Below are positions 29,980 to 38,602 of a stretch of DNA of 45,955 nucleotides, one piece after another. How positions within the stretch are numbered: position 1 is the stretch's first letter; the number at the start of each line of letters is the position of its first letter. Below the pieces are notes generated by a model. That model saw only the letters and a list, made by a program, of their open reading frames with translations, was not told the origin of the DNA and did no database searches. The DNA is taken from assembly GCA_903828455.1 (NCBI GenBank), contig CAIKMJ010000064.1, positions 1-45,955 of the forward strand. The letters run 5' to 3'. The translations under genes were made by a program, and so were the position numbers. This DNA comes from an uncultured Acidobacteriia bacterium (lineage in GTDB: Bacteria > Acidobacteriota > Terriglobia > Bryobacterales > Bryobacteraceae).

Positions 29980-32900
29980 ATGATCAGTCGCAAAGCCAGC
30001 TTCGCGTTGTTACTCGTCCTTTGTTCATCAGCAGCCATGGCGCAGGTGGAAACGTCCGAGGTCCTCGGGACGGTTCGTGATGGCGGGCAACTGCCCGTTG
30101 CCAAAGCCGCCGTTACGCTGACGGATCAGGCTACCGGCATTGAAGCCAAAACGGCCACGGACGGTCAGGGCAACTACGACTTCTTTAACGTGAAGGTGGG
30201 CCGCTACACGGTAGCGGTCGAAATGCAGGGCTTCTCGAAGTTCACGGCGAAGGACATTGCGATTGACGTGAATGCGCGCCAGCGTGTGGATGTCGCACTG
30301 AAGGTGGGCGCGGTCACGCAGGAAGTAACGGTGACCGACGCGGCGGCCGTGCTGCAGACCGATAACAGCGACCACAACCAGATCATCAACACCCAGCAGG
30401 TGGCCGAGTTGCCGCTCAACGGGCGTAACTACGCGGAGCTCGCGCTGCTGGCCACCAATGTCACGCGGTCTCCGATGGCGGCGGCGTTTTCTCCCAGCGC
30501 GACGCCGCGCGAAGGCGCCATCAACGTCAACGGCATGCGCAGCACGTACAACAACTTCCTGCTCGACGGTCTCGACAACAACGCGTACTCGCCCAGCAAT
30601 CAGGGCTACTCGGCGCAGGTGGTGCAGCCCTCGCCGGATGGCATTGCCGAGTTTAAGGTGATCACGAGCAACTTCAGCGCGGAATACGGGCGCGTGGGCG
30701 GCGGCGTGATCAATGCGGCGCTGCGTTCCGGCGGCAACGAGTTTCACGGCACGCTGTACGAATTCCTGCGCAACACGGACCTCAATGCCACCGGCTTCCT
30801 CTTCAGCCCGACCGTCTTCCAGAAGCCGACCCTGCAGCGCAACCAGTTCGGCGGCAGCATTGGCGGGCCGATGATTAAGAACAAGCTCTTCTTCTTTGCC
30901 GATTATGAAGGCCAGCGCCAGCTGCAGCACTATCTGAACTTCGACTCGCTGCCCAGCCTGAACGACCGCAAGGGCATCATCCTGACGAGCGGCACCGGCG
31001 CGCCGGCGGTTGTGCAGGATCCCCGCTCGGGCGCCATTTATACGGGCACGATTCCGCCGTCCGTCATTTCTCAGTTCGCTCAGACGGTGCTGAACAACCT
31101 GCCGGCCCCGAACGGCCCGGGCCGCTCCAATAACTACGAAGCGTTCCTTCTGATTCGCGACTACTACGATAAGTACGACGCGAAGGTGAACTATCAGATC
31201 AATGACCGCATGTCTTCATTCGCGCGCTTCAGCCAGCGCAAAGACATCCAGTACTATCAGCCCGATATTCCCGGCGCTTCGGGCGGTGGCGGGAACGGCT
31301 TCATCCACGCCATCCAGCAGCAGGCGGCTGTCGGATACACCTGGACGGTTTCCGGCTCTTCTCTTCTCGACGCCCGCTTCGGCTTCAACCATATTCTTGC
31401 CGGAAAGACGCCGCCGTACCTCGGCGGTGCCAGCATGCTGGCTCTCTATGGCGTCACCGGACTGCCCACCACGCCGAACCTCACCGGCGGTCTCGACAGC
31501 CAGTCGGTCGGCGGCTTCAACGCTTTCGGGCGCCAGGCCACCAATCCGCAGTTTCAGAATCCGACGACGTTCAATCCCAGGCTCAACTATTCGATGGTGA
31601 AGGGCCGTCATTCGCTGAAGGCCGGATACGAATTCGTGGCGATCCGTACGGAGGTGCTCGACGTCAACCCGCTTTACGGATCCGATACTTATTCCGGACA
31701 ATTCAGTAAGTGCTCCACCTGCTCGGCGGACTCGACGACTTACAACCTCGCCGATTTCATGTTCGGGCTGCCCAGCGCGATTGCTCTCGGCAACAATGCG
31801 GTGACCAATCAGCGGCAGCACGTACACAGCGTGTATGCGCAGGACGATTTCCGCTTCAATTCGAAGCTGACGCTGAACGTGGGGCTGCGCTACGAATTCG
31901 CCACGCCGATCTGGGAACGCGACAACCTCTGGTCCAACTTCAACCCGGCTACGAACTCGCTCGTGCAGGCCAGCAACGGCAGCCTCTACGACCGCGCGCT
32001 GGTCCATCCCGACCGCGGCAACTGGGGTCCGCGCATCGGCCTCGCCTACAGCGTGGATGCGAAGACTGTGGTGCGCGCCGGCTATGGCATCAGCTACTCG
32101 TTCTTCAACCGCGTGGGCAGCGCGCTCGAAAGCATCAATTCGCCGCAGATCAACTTCGGCAACCTTTCGCAGAGCATTCCGACCAATGGCCCGGTGCCGG
32201 CGACGTTCCTGACCACGCTGAACAGCTTCACCACGAACATCGCTTCGCCGGCCCACTTCAACCCGATCACGACGAACGTGGATTACGTGGACCCGAATAC
32301 GAAATGGCCGATGCTGCAGTCCTGGCTGGTTTCCGTGCAGCGCGAAATCACGCGCGACACCGTCGTGGAGATCGCCTACAACGGCAACCACAGCACGCGT
32401 CTGCCGATCATCGCCGATTACAATCAGGCGGTCCCGAATGCGCCCGGCGCTTCGCTCGGCGTGCAGGCGCGCCGCCCGATTCAGTCCTTCGGCGCCATCA
32501 CGTGGGTCAATCCGGCCGGTTCCAACAACTACAACGGCCTCTCGATTCGCGCCGAACATCATCTCCGCAACGGGCTGTATCTGCTGAACTCGTTCACGTG
32601 GTCGAAGGCTCTGGGCGATTCCGAACAGGCTCTTGAAACCTACCCCGGTTACTCGGTGGCGAATCCGCAGAACATTCATAATCTGGCGGCCGAAAGAGGT
32701 CCGTCGAGCTTCGATCTGAAGTTCATCGACGTCACGAGCGTCGTCTATCAGCTGCCGTTCGGCAAAGGGCGTAAGTTCGCGTCGAATCTGAATCCCGTGA
32801 TGGATGCTCTGTTCGGCGGCTGGGAGACGAGCCTGATCGACACCGCGCGCACCGGCACGGCCATCAACGTCAACTACGGACCGTCGGCGGCGAACGACCT

Positions 32901-33288
32901 GACCGGCTCCATTGCCGACTACCGCGGTCTGGCGGTGCTCCGCCCGAACGTCTCCGGCAGCGGTATTTCGCAGAGCAAGGGTCAGATGGTGAACACGTAC
33001 TTCGCCGGCTATACGTTCTCGACGCCGCCCGCTAACGCGCCAAACGGCAACCTCGGTCGCGATGCTTTCCGCGGCCCCGGGCTCTGGCAGGTGGATGGCG
33101 CCATCAACAAGTCCTTCGCTCTGCCGCGTGAAGGGATGCGGCTGCAGTTCCGCAGCGAATTCTTCAACCTGCTGAACAAGACCAACTTTGCGCCGCCCAC
33201 CGCAACCACCACGAGCGCGGCGTTCGGCACGATCCGCTCCACCTTCCCGGCGCGGCAGATTCAGTTCGCGCTTAAGCTGATGTTCTAG
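29980..33288 (+). CDS. Oar-like TonB-dependent outer-membrane receptor
   Basis: A 1102-residue protein: signal peptide 1-19, then a carboxypeptidase-regulatory-like beta-sandwich (about 22-105, VLGTVRDGGQLPVAKAAVTLTDQATG). A plug domain follows with the Oar-type LPLNGRNYAELALLATNV and DGLDNNAYSPSNQGYSAQVVQPSPDGIAEFKVITSNFSAEYG motifs. A long beta barrel ends at LKLMF with a C-terminal aromatic residue. Acidobacteria carry many such receptors, which import large substrates or anchor outer-membrane processes with TonB energy. ATG 29980 is chosen because it starts the signal peptide; upstream codons are not signal-like. A glycerophosphodiesterase gene starts 7 bases after the stop, suggesting a linked substrate. 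Confidence 0.93.
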   Translation: MISRKASFALLLVLCSSAAMAQVETSEVLGTVRDGGQLPVAKAAVTLTDQATGIEAKTATDGQGNYDFFNVKVGRYTVAVEMQGFSKFTAKDIAIDVNARQRVDVALKVGAVTQEVTVTDAAAVLQTDNSDHNQIINTQQVAELPLNGRNYAELALLATNVTRSPMAAAFSPSATPREGAINVNGMRSTYNNFLLDGLDNNAYSPSNQGYSAQVVQPSPDGIAEFKVITSNFSAEYGRVGGGVINAALRSGGNEFHGTLYEFLRNTDLNATGFLFSPTVFQKPTLQRNQFGGSIGGPMIKNKLFFFADYEGQRQLQHYLNFDSLPSLNDRKGIILTSGTGAPAVVQDPRSGAIYTGTIPPSVISQFAQTVLNNLPAPNGPGRSNNYEAFLLIRDYYDKYDAKVNYQINDRMSSFARFSQRKDIQYYQPDIPGASGGGGNGFIHAIQQQAAVGYTWTVSGSSLLDARFGFNHILAGKTPPYLGGASMLALYGVTGLPTTPNLTGGLDSQSVGGFNAFGRQATNPQFQNPTTFNPRLNYSMVKGRHSLKAGYEFVAIRTEVLDVNPLYGSDTYSGQFSKCSTCSADSTTYNLADFMFGLPSAIALGNNAVTNQRQHVHSVYAQDDFRFNSKLTLNVGLRYEFATPIWERDNLWSNFNPATNSLVQASNGSLYDRALVHPDRGNWGPRIGLAYSVDAKTVVRAGYGISYSFFNRVGSALESINSPQINFGNLSQSIPTNGPVPATFLTTLNSFTTNIASPAHFNPITTNVDYVDPNTKWPMLQSWLVSVQREITRDTVVEIAYNGNHSTRLPIIADYNQAVPNAPGASLGVQARRPIQSFGAITWVNPAGSNNYNGLSIRAEHHLRNGLYLLNSFTWSKALGDSEQALETYPGYSVANPQNIHNLAAERGPSSFDLKFIDVTSVVYQLPFGKGRKFASNLNPVMDALFGGWETSLIDTARTGTAINVNYGPSAANDLTGSIADYRGLAVLRPNVSGSGISQSKGQMVNTYFAGYTFSTPPANAPNGNLGRDAFRGPGLWQVDGAINKSFALPREGMRLQFRSEFFNLLNKTNFAPPTATTTSAAFGTIRSTFPARQIQFALKLMF

Positions 33289-33295
33289 GCTGAAC

Positions 33296-34156
33296 ATGAG
33301 ACTCAGCGTGTTCCTTTTCGCAGCCATGACGCTGGCGGGGGCGCAGGCCCCCACCGGAAACATCGAAGCCCGCAGCATCGAAGTCCACGGGCACCGCGGC
33401 GCGCGCGCGGTGCGCCCGGAAAACACGATCGCAGCGTTTTCTTACGCCATCGGGCAGGGAGTCGATTACCTGGAGCTCGACATGGCGGTGACGAAGGACA
33501 ACGTTCTTGTGGTCTCGCACGACCCGCACCTGCACGGCCCGGTGTGCTCGGGCCCGGTGGCCGATGCGGCGATCCATTCACTGACGCTGGCCGAAGTCCG
33601 CCAGTGGGAGTGCGGAGTCGGCAACCCGGCGTTCCCCCGGCAGGAGAAGATTCCGGGCACCCGCGTTCCGACGCTCGATGAAGTGTTCGCGCTCGCCCCG
33701 CGCGGCAATTTCAAGTTCAATATCGAGACCAAGATCTTCGCCGATCATCCCGAACTTACACCTTCGCCGGAAGAATTCGCGAAGCTGGTGCTGTCGATGG
33801 TTCGCAAGCACCATCTGGAATCGCGCGTAGTCCTGCAGTCGTTCGACTTCCGCACGCTTCACGCCATGAAGCAGCTGGCGCCGGAGATTGTGCGGGTGGC
33901 GCTCTACGAAGGGCAGCCGAAGGATTTCGTCGCCATCGCCCGTGAAGCGGATGCGACTGTGATCTCGCCGTACTACAAGCTGGTGACGGCCGAACAGGTG
34001 CGCGCCGCGCACGCCGCCGGGCTGCAGGTGGTGCCGTGGACGCCCAACGCGCCGGAGGAATGGGACGCGCTGATTGCCGCCGGAGCCGATGCCATCATCA
34101 CAGACGATCCGGCCGCTCTGCTGGCTGTGCTGCGCGCGCGCCGGCTGCATCCGTGA
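33296..34156 (+). CDS. Secreted glycerophosphodiester phosphodiesterase
   Basis: A 286-residue protein with a signal peptide (about 1-16). The GDPD motif set is complete: HGHRGARAVRPENT (catalytic His and Arg), LELDMAVTKDNVLVVSHDPHL (metal Glu/Asp and second His), then FNIETK and the C-terminal VPWTPNAPEEWDALIAAGADAIITDDP. It hydrolyses glycerophosphodiesters to glycerol-3-phosphate and an alcohol in the periplasm or outside the cell. It starts 7 bases after the receptor gene with no promoter gap, so it is cotranscribed and may process material taken up by, or presented to, the receptor. Confidence 0.93.
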   Translation: MRLSVFLFAAMTLAGAQAPTGNIEARSIEVHGHRGARAVRPENTIAAFSYAIGQGVDYLELDMAVTKDNVLVVSHDPHLHGPVCSGPVADAAIHSLTLAEVRQWECGVGNPAFPRQEKIPGTRVPTLDEVFALAPRGNFKFNIETKIFADHPELTPSPEEFAKLVLSMVRKHHLESRVVLQSFDFRTLHAMKQLAPEIVRVALYEGQPKDFVAIAREADATVISPYYKLVTAEQVRAAHAAGLQVVPWTPNAPEEWDALIAAGADAIITDDPAALLAVLRARRLHP

Positions 34157-34189
34157 TGCGGGTTTTGCGGGCTTTCCGCGGCCCCGCCA

Positions 34190-34198
34190 TGCTATATT
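34190..34198 (+). promoter_or_regulatory. Extended -10 promoter of tRNA-Ser
   Basis: TGCTATATT is an extended -10 element (TG-n-TATATT) about 42 bases before the tRNA 5' end, with no good -35 at the usual distance. Confidence 0.5.
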
Positions 34199-34239
34199 GG
34201 CAGTGACCACAGGTACTTGCATTCAGGCCTGAAAACAAC

Positions 34240-34333
<94 letters not shown>

Positions 34334-34344
34334 GTAACTCCGCT

Positions 34345-34620
34345 GTGAATTTCTCCCGCCAAAATCTCGGCGACCTTCTCCGCGCGGCAGCCGTACTGCT
34401 TCTTATCGGCGCCGGCGTCACGCTGATCCCCTGGACGAACCCGATGGTCAGCGATCTTGGCTATCACACGCTTTGCCCGTTTGCCCCGTGGAGCACGCTC
34501 ACGCTGCTGTTTCTCTCCGGCACCGCGCACGTGGTTCGGCGCTATCTGGCGACGCTGCCCACGGAACAGGCGCCGACGGATCAGGCGCCGACGGATCAGG
34601 CGCCGATGAATCAGGCGTAA
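34345..34620 (+). CDS. Small membrane protein encoded directly after tRNA-Ser
   Basis: A 91-residue protein from GTG 34345, 11 bases beyond the tRNA CCA, so probably read from the tRNA transcript. It has two hydrophobic helices (about 8-27 and 40-57) separated by PWTNPMVSDLGYHTLCPFAPWS. The C-terminal tail TEQAP-TDQAP-TDQAP-MNQA comes from four 15-bp DNA repeats. The hydrophobic core with conserved-looking Pro and Trp residues suggests a genuine protein. No family recognised. No strong ribosome site is visible. Confidence 0.6.
   Translation: MNFSRQNLGDLLRAAAVLLLIGAGVTLIPWTNPMVSDLGYHTLCPFAPWSTLTLLFLSGTAHVVRRYLATLPTEQAPTDQAPTDQAPMNQA
34561..34617 (+). repeat. Four tandem 15-bp units inside the small membrane protein gene
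   Basis: ACGGAACAGGCGCCG, two copies of ACGGATCAGGCGCCG and a last shortened unit follow one another up to the stop codon; they encode TEQAP/TDQAP. As a multiple of three, the repeat number can change without breaking the frame. Confidence 0.93.
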
Positions 34621-34740
34621 GCGTCGCCTCAGACTTACGGGTGAAGCGCGCCCGCCGGGGTCCGCGTGTCGTTGCTCAGGTCGTTCCTCAGGTGGTTCCT
34701 CAGCAGTTCAGCCGCCGTCGTGTCCGCGTCCGCCGGAAAC

Positions 34741-35628
34741 TTATCGACCCGCCCGGCTGAACCTGAGCCGCAGCCCGACGCACATCGCCACGATCAAGCC
34801 GGCGATGCCCGTGTAGCCCGGCTCGGGGGTTGCCACCAGCGCTACCGAACTGGGTGCGTTCAGGCCGCCGATCAACACCCCGTCATTTGTCCCGTCAGGA
34901 CCGATGATCCGGATATTGCCGCCGAAATACTCGGGTACATACAACGTGCCGGCGGCATCGATCGCCAGATACTCCGGTCCCGCCAGACCGCTGGCGAACT
35001 GTTTGAGGGTTGTTGAACCAGAGGCCAGTTCATAGATCGACCCGCCGGTTACATCGGAAATGAACAGGTCGCCCGCGCTGTCGAATGCTACGCCCCGCAG
35101 GTCGCCGGTCCCGACGGCGCTCGCGACGGTCGTCTGTCCGCTGCCATCGGTCGCCATGCGGACCACGTTTCCGGTTGTCGAAGAAGCCGTGTAGAGAAGT
35201 CCGTTTTCGTATGCCAGCCCGCGGGCCCCTGCGACCGTTGCGATCACGGATTCCCCGCCGCTGGCGAACTTCAGAATGTTGCCGCTGGAACGATCCACCA
35301 CGTACAGGTTGCCCTGCCCGTCCAGCGCCAGCCCGCCCGGATTCCCCAGTCCGGCACTGAATGTCGCGATCTGCGATCCGCCCGGGCCGAACTCCACCAC
35401 GCGGCCGTTGCTGTAATCGCTCACGAAGACGTCGCCGACGCCGTTGCCCGTCACTACGTAAGGCGTGGAAAACTGAATCGCCGGATTCAGCGTTCCAGCC
35501 GCCACTCCCGCCAGCGTATAAATTCCGGTCGTGTTGCCGCCTTCATTGGTCTCGTAGAGCAACGGACCGGCGGGGAGCGCCCCGGCGATGAGCAGCGCGG
35601 CTATCAGGCACCGGGATACAGGATGCAT
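34741..35628 (-). CDS. Secreted NHL/SMP-30-like beta-propeller with a PEP-CTERM tail
   Basis: A 295-residue protein with signal peptide 1-20. Six repeats of about 40 residues match the NHL/SMP-30 beta-propeller: each has GNPGGLALDGQGNLYVVDRSSGNILKF-like units (GVAFDSAGDLFISDVTGGSIYEL, YLAIDAAGTLYVPEYFGGNIRII). The C-terminus TPEPGYTGIAGLIVAMCVGL then RLRFSRAGR is a PEP-CTERM signal: PEP motif, hydrophobic helix, Arg-rich end. The propeller may bind or present carbohydrates or proteins at the surface. It starts 17 bases before the VWA gene stop and is likely in the same minus-strand operon. Confidence 0.85.
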   Translation of the reverse strand: MHPVSRCLIAALLIAGALPAGPLLYETNEGGNTTGIYTLAGVAAGTLNPAIQFSTPYVVTGNGVGDVFVSDYSNGRVVEFGPGGSQIATFSAGLGNPGGLALDGQGNLYVVDRSSGNILKFASGGESVIATVAGARGLAYENGLLYTASSTTGNVVRMATDGSGQTTVASAVGTGDLRGVAFDSAGDLFISDVTGGSIYELASGSTTLKQFASGLAGPEYLAIDAAGTLYVPEYFGGNIRIIGPDGTNDGVLIGGLNAPSSVALVATPEPGYTGIAGLIVAMCVGLRLRFSRAGR

Positions 35629-35645
35629 GTCTTCATGTTAGCCGC

Positions 35646-36587
35646 TTATTGTTTCGTTCCCGGCAGCCACACGCTGTCCGGTTTCATGAGTTCACGCGCT
35701 GCCGTATCGGCGTCGAGATAGATCTTCTGAAAGTCGCCCGCCGTTCCACCGGCCATGCGGAACTTCACCAGATACTGGTGCGCCATGTGTTCCGATACGT
35801 CCGCCAGAAACGGCTCCAGCGTGTCGACCGGATCGTGGCTCATGAAGTACGCCTCGCCGCCCGTCTCATAACAGACATGCGCCAGATCCACCACGCCGGC
35901 ATCGACCTTCGCCCATGTTTCGGATCGATAGTTCGGCACCGGATGGTACAGCGCGAAAATCACCACACCGGCGCGTTCCGCGTCGTGAATCGCCATATCG
36001 GCATTTGTACACGCTCCGCCGCCCGATGCCGTCTCATCGATTCCGGCGCTCACCAGCACAATCTCCCGCCGCAGCGCAGGCGATTCCCAGCGCCCGATCA
36101 GGTCCGACAACGCGCAGTACAGATTCCCGCTCTTTCCGCCCGCCGGCGCACGCAGCGCGGCCGCTGCTTTCGCATGATCCGCGGTGAGACCCTGCGCGAT
36201 CTCCAGCACGCCTTCGTGAATGTACGCCACGCCCACGAGCGAACCCGCCGGCCGCGCCGTAACGAAGCGCCGCAGTTCCGCCAGTTTGGAGCCGAACGGA
36301 TAGCTGGCGGCGTCGTCGATCAGCAGGAACACTTCGAGGCCGCCCGTCACGCCGTCGAGCTGCGTCCAGCCGGTGATTGTGCCGCCCATGATCCGGATGT
36401 CTTCCATCTTCAGGGGCGCCGGCTTGTGGCTCATGTGATCGGCGACGGTCAGAATCATTTGCAGTTCCGTGCCGCCGCTGGTTGTCTTGCTCAAAGGCGC
36501 CTGCGCCACCGCCGGCACAGTCGCGAGGCTTCCGGCCAGCAGCAGACCGGCGCTTATCGCGATGCGCGCGTTCCATCTTCGCTTCAT
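35646..36587 (-). CDS. Secreted VWA-domain protein, acidobacterial type
   Basis: A 313-residue protein; GGGGAGG before ATG 36587 fixes the start and gives a signal peptide (1-29). A von Willebrand factor A fold is visible: a strand LEVFLLIDDAASYPFGSKLAELRRFV with a D-D-A-A-S variant in place of the DxSxS metal site, YCALSDLIGRWESPALRREIVLVSAGID, and GVVIFALYHP. The region resembles the VWA-related domains that are abundant in Acidobacteria. The metal-binding site looks incomplete, so it may act without divalent ion. Upstream of the beta-propeller gene in the same direction. Confidence 0.78.
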   Translation of the reverse strand: MKRRWNARIAISAGLLLAGSLATVPAVAQAPLSKTTSGGTELQMILTVADHMSHKPAPLKMEDIRIMGGTITGWTQLDGVTGGLEVFLLIDDAASYPFGSKLAELRRFVTARPAGSLVGVAYIHEGVLEIAQGLTADHAKAAAALRAPAGGKSGNLYCALSDLIGRWESPALRREIVLVSAGIDETASGGGACTNADMAIHDAERAGVVIFALYHPVPNYRSETWAKVDAGVVDLAHVCYETGGEAYFMSHDPVDTLEPFLADVSEHMAHQYLVKFRMAGGTAGDFQKIYLDADTAARELMKPDSVWLPGTKQ

Positions 36588-36923
36588 GGGAAACCTCCCC
36601 GCGTCACAATTCACTACCGCAATCGTCCGGCCAATTCGTTTCTGAACCGGCGCGGGTCCGGAACCGAGTCGGGTCCTGATCCAGAGCGGCTGCGCGAATT
36701 CCGCCGCGGCGAGGGGCGGCAAGGGGCGGACACGAGCGCAGCGGAATCGGCATCAAAGGATTGGGGGCAAACGGCATTCGGCTCATCACCGTTCCCGGCG
36801 GCGAACGCCCCCGATGCTGCTGCCGTCCACCCGAAATCTGCAGGTCGACGCGAAGGCCGCTACCCGGGCGCATCCAGCGAAGGGCGCGGGATCGCGGGTT
36901 CGTGGGATCGTGGGTTCGCGCCG
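36588..36923. repeat. 336-base gap with a 16-bp tandem duplication
   Basis: GGGATCGCGGGTTCGT (36888-36903) is followed by its close copy GGGATCGTGGGTTCGC (36904-36919). The rest shows no gene or strong promoter. Confidence 0.75.
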
Positions 36924-37742
36924 TTACTCGAAGATGACGTATCCGTCCGAATTCGAAATGTAAACGCGGCGAAACACGCTCACCGGCAGCAAACCCGCGA
37001 TTTCGGTTTCCGCCGGGTTCGGCACGGCCACGGCCTCTCCCCACCAGAAGGTGCGGCCCTGAATCTGCAGTCTGCGGCCGGACACCATGCCCACATCGCC
37101 GGAACCGGCCAGGGTAAAGAGTCGCGCCACCATCTCTTTGGCCGCCACGCCGAACAACATCACCTGGTTGACTCCCGAATCGACGGCCAGCTCGCCGAGG
37201 CTTGTTGCCACCACGGCGCGCCCGTTCTGGCTGCGGAATTGCACCCGCATCCCTTTCGCATTTGCTGCCGAGGCGCCAAATTCCAGTCTGCTCCCGTGCA
37301 CGTCCAGCAGGTAGTCGAAGCGCGACAAAAAGTTCTGGCCCAGAATCCCCTGGATGTTCGCCGAAAGCCGGTGCACGGTCTCCATGCCCGCCGGCAGGAA
37401 CGTCTGCCCGTCGGCGCGCGCCGGTCCAAGCGCCACTTCAATGCCGTCGCAACCGAGGACCGGCACCACGGAGAGGGAGGTGGTCAGTTCCGACCGGAAA
37501 GTCGCTTTCAGGCCAATGGACCGGGCGAGCGCGGGCTCGATGTGATTCGAAGTCGTTGCCGTATCGACCAGGAAGCGGTACGGTCCGTGCCCGCTGACGA
37601 ATACGCCGTCCACCACCGGGCGGCCGTCGATGAACCGGACGGTTACTCTGCCCGCCGCGTCCGCGCCGAGCAGCGGTCCGGCAGCGAGAAGCAGTGCGCA
37701 GAACGTTGTCCTGAGCCCGGATCGACTGAGCGCAAGCGACAT
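36924..37742 (-). CDS. Secreted aspartyl-protease-like protein
   Basis: A 272-residue protein with signal peptide 1-26. It has two Asp motifs of the aspartic protease fold. One is YRFLVDTATTSNHIEP (Asp60-Thr61-Ala62, where DTG is usual). The other is GELAVDSGVNQVMLFG (Asp188-Ser189-Gly190). Between them is ILGQNFLSRFDYLLDVHGSRLEF, the flap-to-hydrophobic strand typical of bacterial retropepsin-like proteins. Two sites in one chain could form a pepsin-like bilobal active site, unlike the usual dimeric single-site retropepsins, but the DTA replacement casts doubt on catalysis. TGAGG lies a few bases before the ATG. Confidence 0.75.
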   Translation of the reverse strand: MSLALSRSGLRTTFCALLLAAGPLLGADAAGRVTVRFIDGRPVVDGVFVSGHGPYRFLVDTATTSNHIEPALARSIGLKATFRSELTTSLSVVPVLGCDGIEVALGPARADGQTFLPAGMETVHRLSANIQGILGQNFLSRFDYLLDVHGSRLEFGASAANAKGMRVQFRSQNGRAVVATSLGELAVDSGVNQVMLFGVAAKEMVARLFTLAGSGDVGMVSGRRLQIQGRTFWWGEAVAVPNPAETEIAGLLPVSVFRRVYISNSDGYVIFE

Positions 37743-37806
37743 GCCTCAGTAAATAACGAAACGGTTACAAATTCAATACAAATCTGTGACGACGTGACTG
37801 CATCGC

Positions 37807-37868
37807 CCGCCGCCGACCCCGCCTTCGCCAGCGGCGGCGGCTTCGTTCCTTCGCCTTTTCCCGGGAAA
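37807..37868. promoter_or_regulatory. Hairpins in the divergent gap before the small membrane protein
   Basis: CCGCCGCCG (37807-37815) can pair with CGGCGGCGG (37832-37840), and TTTCCCGGGAAA (37857-37868) is a perfect palindrome. Both lie between two divergent genes, where operators are expected. Confidence 0.4.
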
Positions 37869-37917
37869 GAGGGCAATTTTCGCAAAAACAGCGATTTCTG
37901 TTACCCTGTTCTCCAGA

Positions 37918-38292
37918 ATGCCCAAAACCCGACGCAGCTTGTTCTTCGTGGCGGCTTACCTGCTTGCTACCGGCCTCGCCATGCTCCTGGCGCCGCAACT
38001 CACCTTGCGCCTGATGTTTGCGAGCCACGAATACCCGGACGCGTTCGTCCAGATGGCGGGAGTTCTGATGCTGGGGCTCGGCATCGTGGTTATCAATGTG
38101 ATTCTTTACGGCAACCGGGACTTCTATCGCGCGACGCTGGTGGCCAGAATTCCCATGTGGATCTGCATCCTGGGGCTGTACCTGCAGACGCGGGAAAACT
38201 TCTTTATCGTCGTGCTGTGTGTGCTGGGGACGGGTATCGTCGTGACCGGCTCCTGTTACCTTTCGGAGCGCGGCAAGATCGACGCGGCATAG
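37918..38292 (+). CDS. Four-helix membrane protein, unknown function
   Basis: A 124-residue protein with four hydrophobic segments (about 8-26, 44-64, 73-90, 94-113) and few charged residues between them. A short basic N-terminus and ILYGNRDFYRATLVARIPMW in the loop fit an integral inner-membrane protein. I do not recognise the family. It is a stand-alone gene between a divergent protease-like gene and the convergent anti-sigma gene. Confidence 0.7.
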   Translation: MPKTRRSLFFVAAYLLATGLAMLLAPQLTLRLMFASHEYPDAFVQMAGVLMLGLGIVVINVILYGNRDFYRATLVARIPMWICILGLYLQTRENFFIVVLCVLGTGIVVTGSCYLSERGKIDAA

Positions 38293-38353
38293 GCGGTCGC
38301 CGCGGGTCGCGGGAAGGCCGCGGGTTGAGGGAACGCCGCAGGCCGAAGAAAGC

Positions 38354-38602
38354 TCAGCTGCCTTCGCCGTGCGAAGCGATCTTCCGTTCCACGGCCGCCA
38401 GCAGGCGGTCGCGAACATCCTCCGGCAGATCGCAGCTGTCCAGACCCTTGTAAACCTGAATCGTCTTGCGCGTGGTATCGCAGACGACCCAGCAGTTCGG
38501 GCACTGCGAAAGATGGCGTTCCAGCCGGGCCCGCATTTCGTCGCGCGTGGTCTCGTCGAGAAAATCGCTGAGCTCGGCGAGGAATTCTTTACATGTAAGC
38601 AA
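38354..38602 (-). CDS. Zinc-binding anti-sigma factor
   Basis: An 82-residue protein with the zf-HC2/ZAS motif: MLTCKEFLAELSDFLD, then RLERHLSQCPNC (His-x3-Cys-x2-Cys). The remaining part is helical. It overlaps the 3' end of the sigma-factor gene by 14 bases. ZAS proteins hold ECF sigma factors inactive and often respond to redox or zinc. It has no membrane segment, so it is a soluble anti-sigma and may sense a cytoplasmic signal. Confidence 0.87.
   Translation of the reverse strand: MLTCKEFLAELSDFLDETTRDEMRARLERHLSQCPNCWVVCDTTRKTIQVYKGLDSCDLPEDVRDRLLAAVERKIASHGEGS

Noticed and set aside
31216-33426. A 736-codon minus-strand frame opposite the Oar-like receptor
   Set aside because: Antisense shadow; the receptor frame is unmistakable.
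35649-38453. A 934-codon plus-strand frame covering several minus-strand genes
   Set aside because: It overlaps the VWA and protease-like genes, each with signal peptide and ribosome site, and has no domain of its own.
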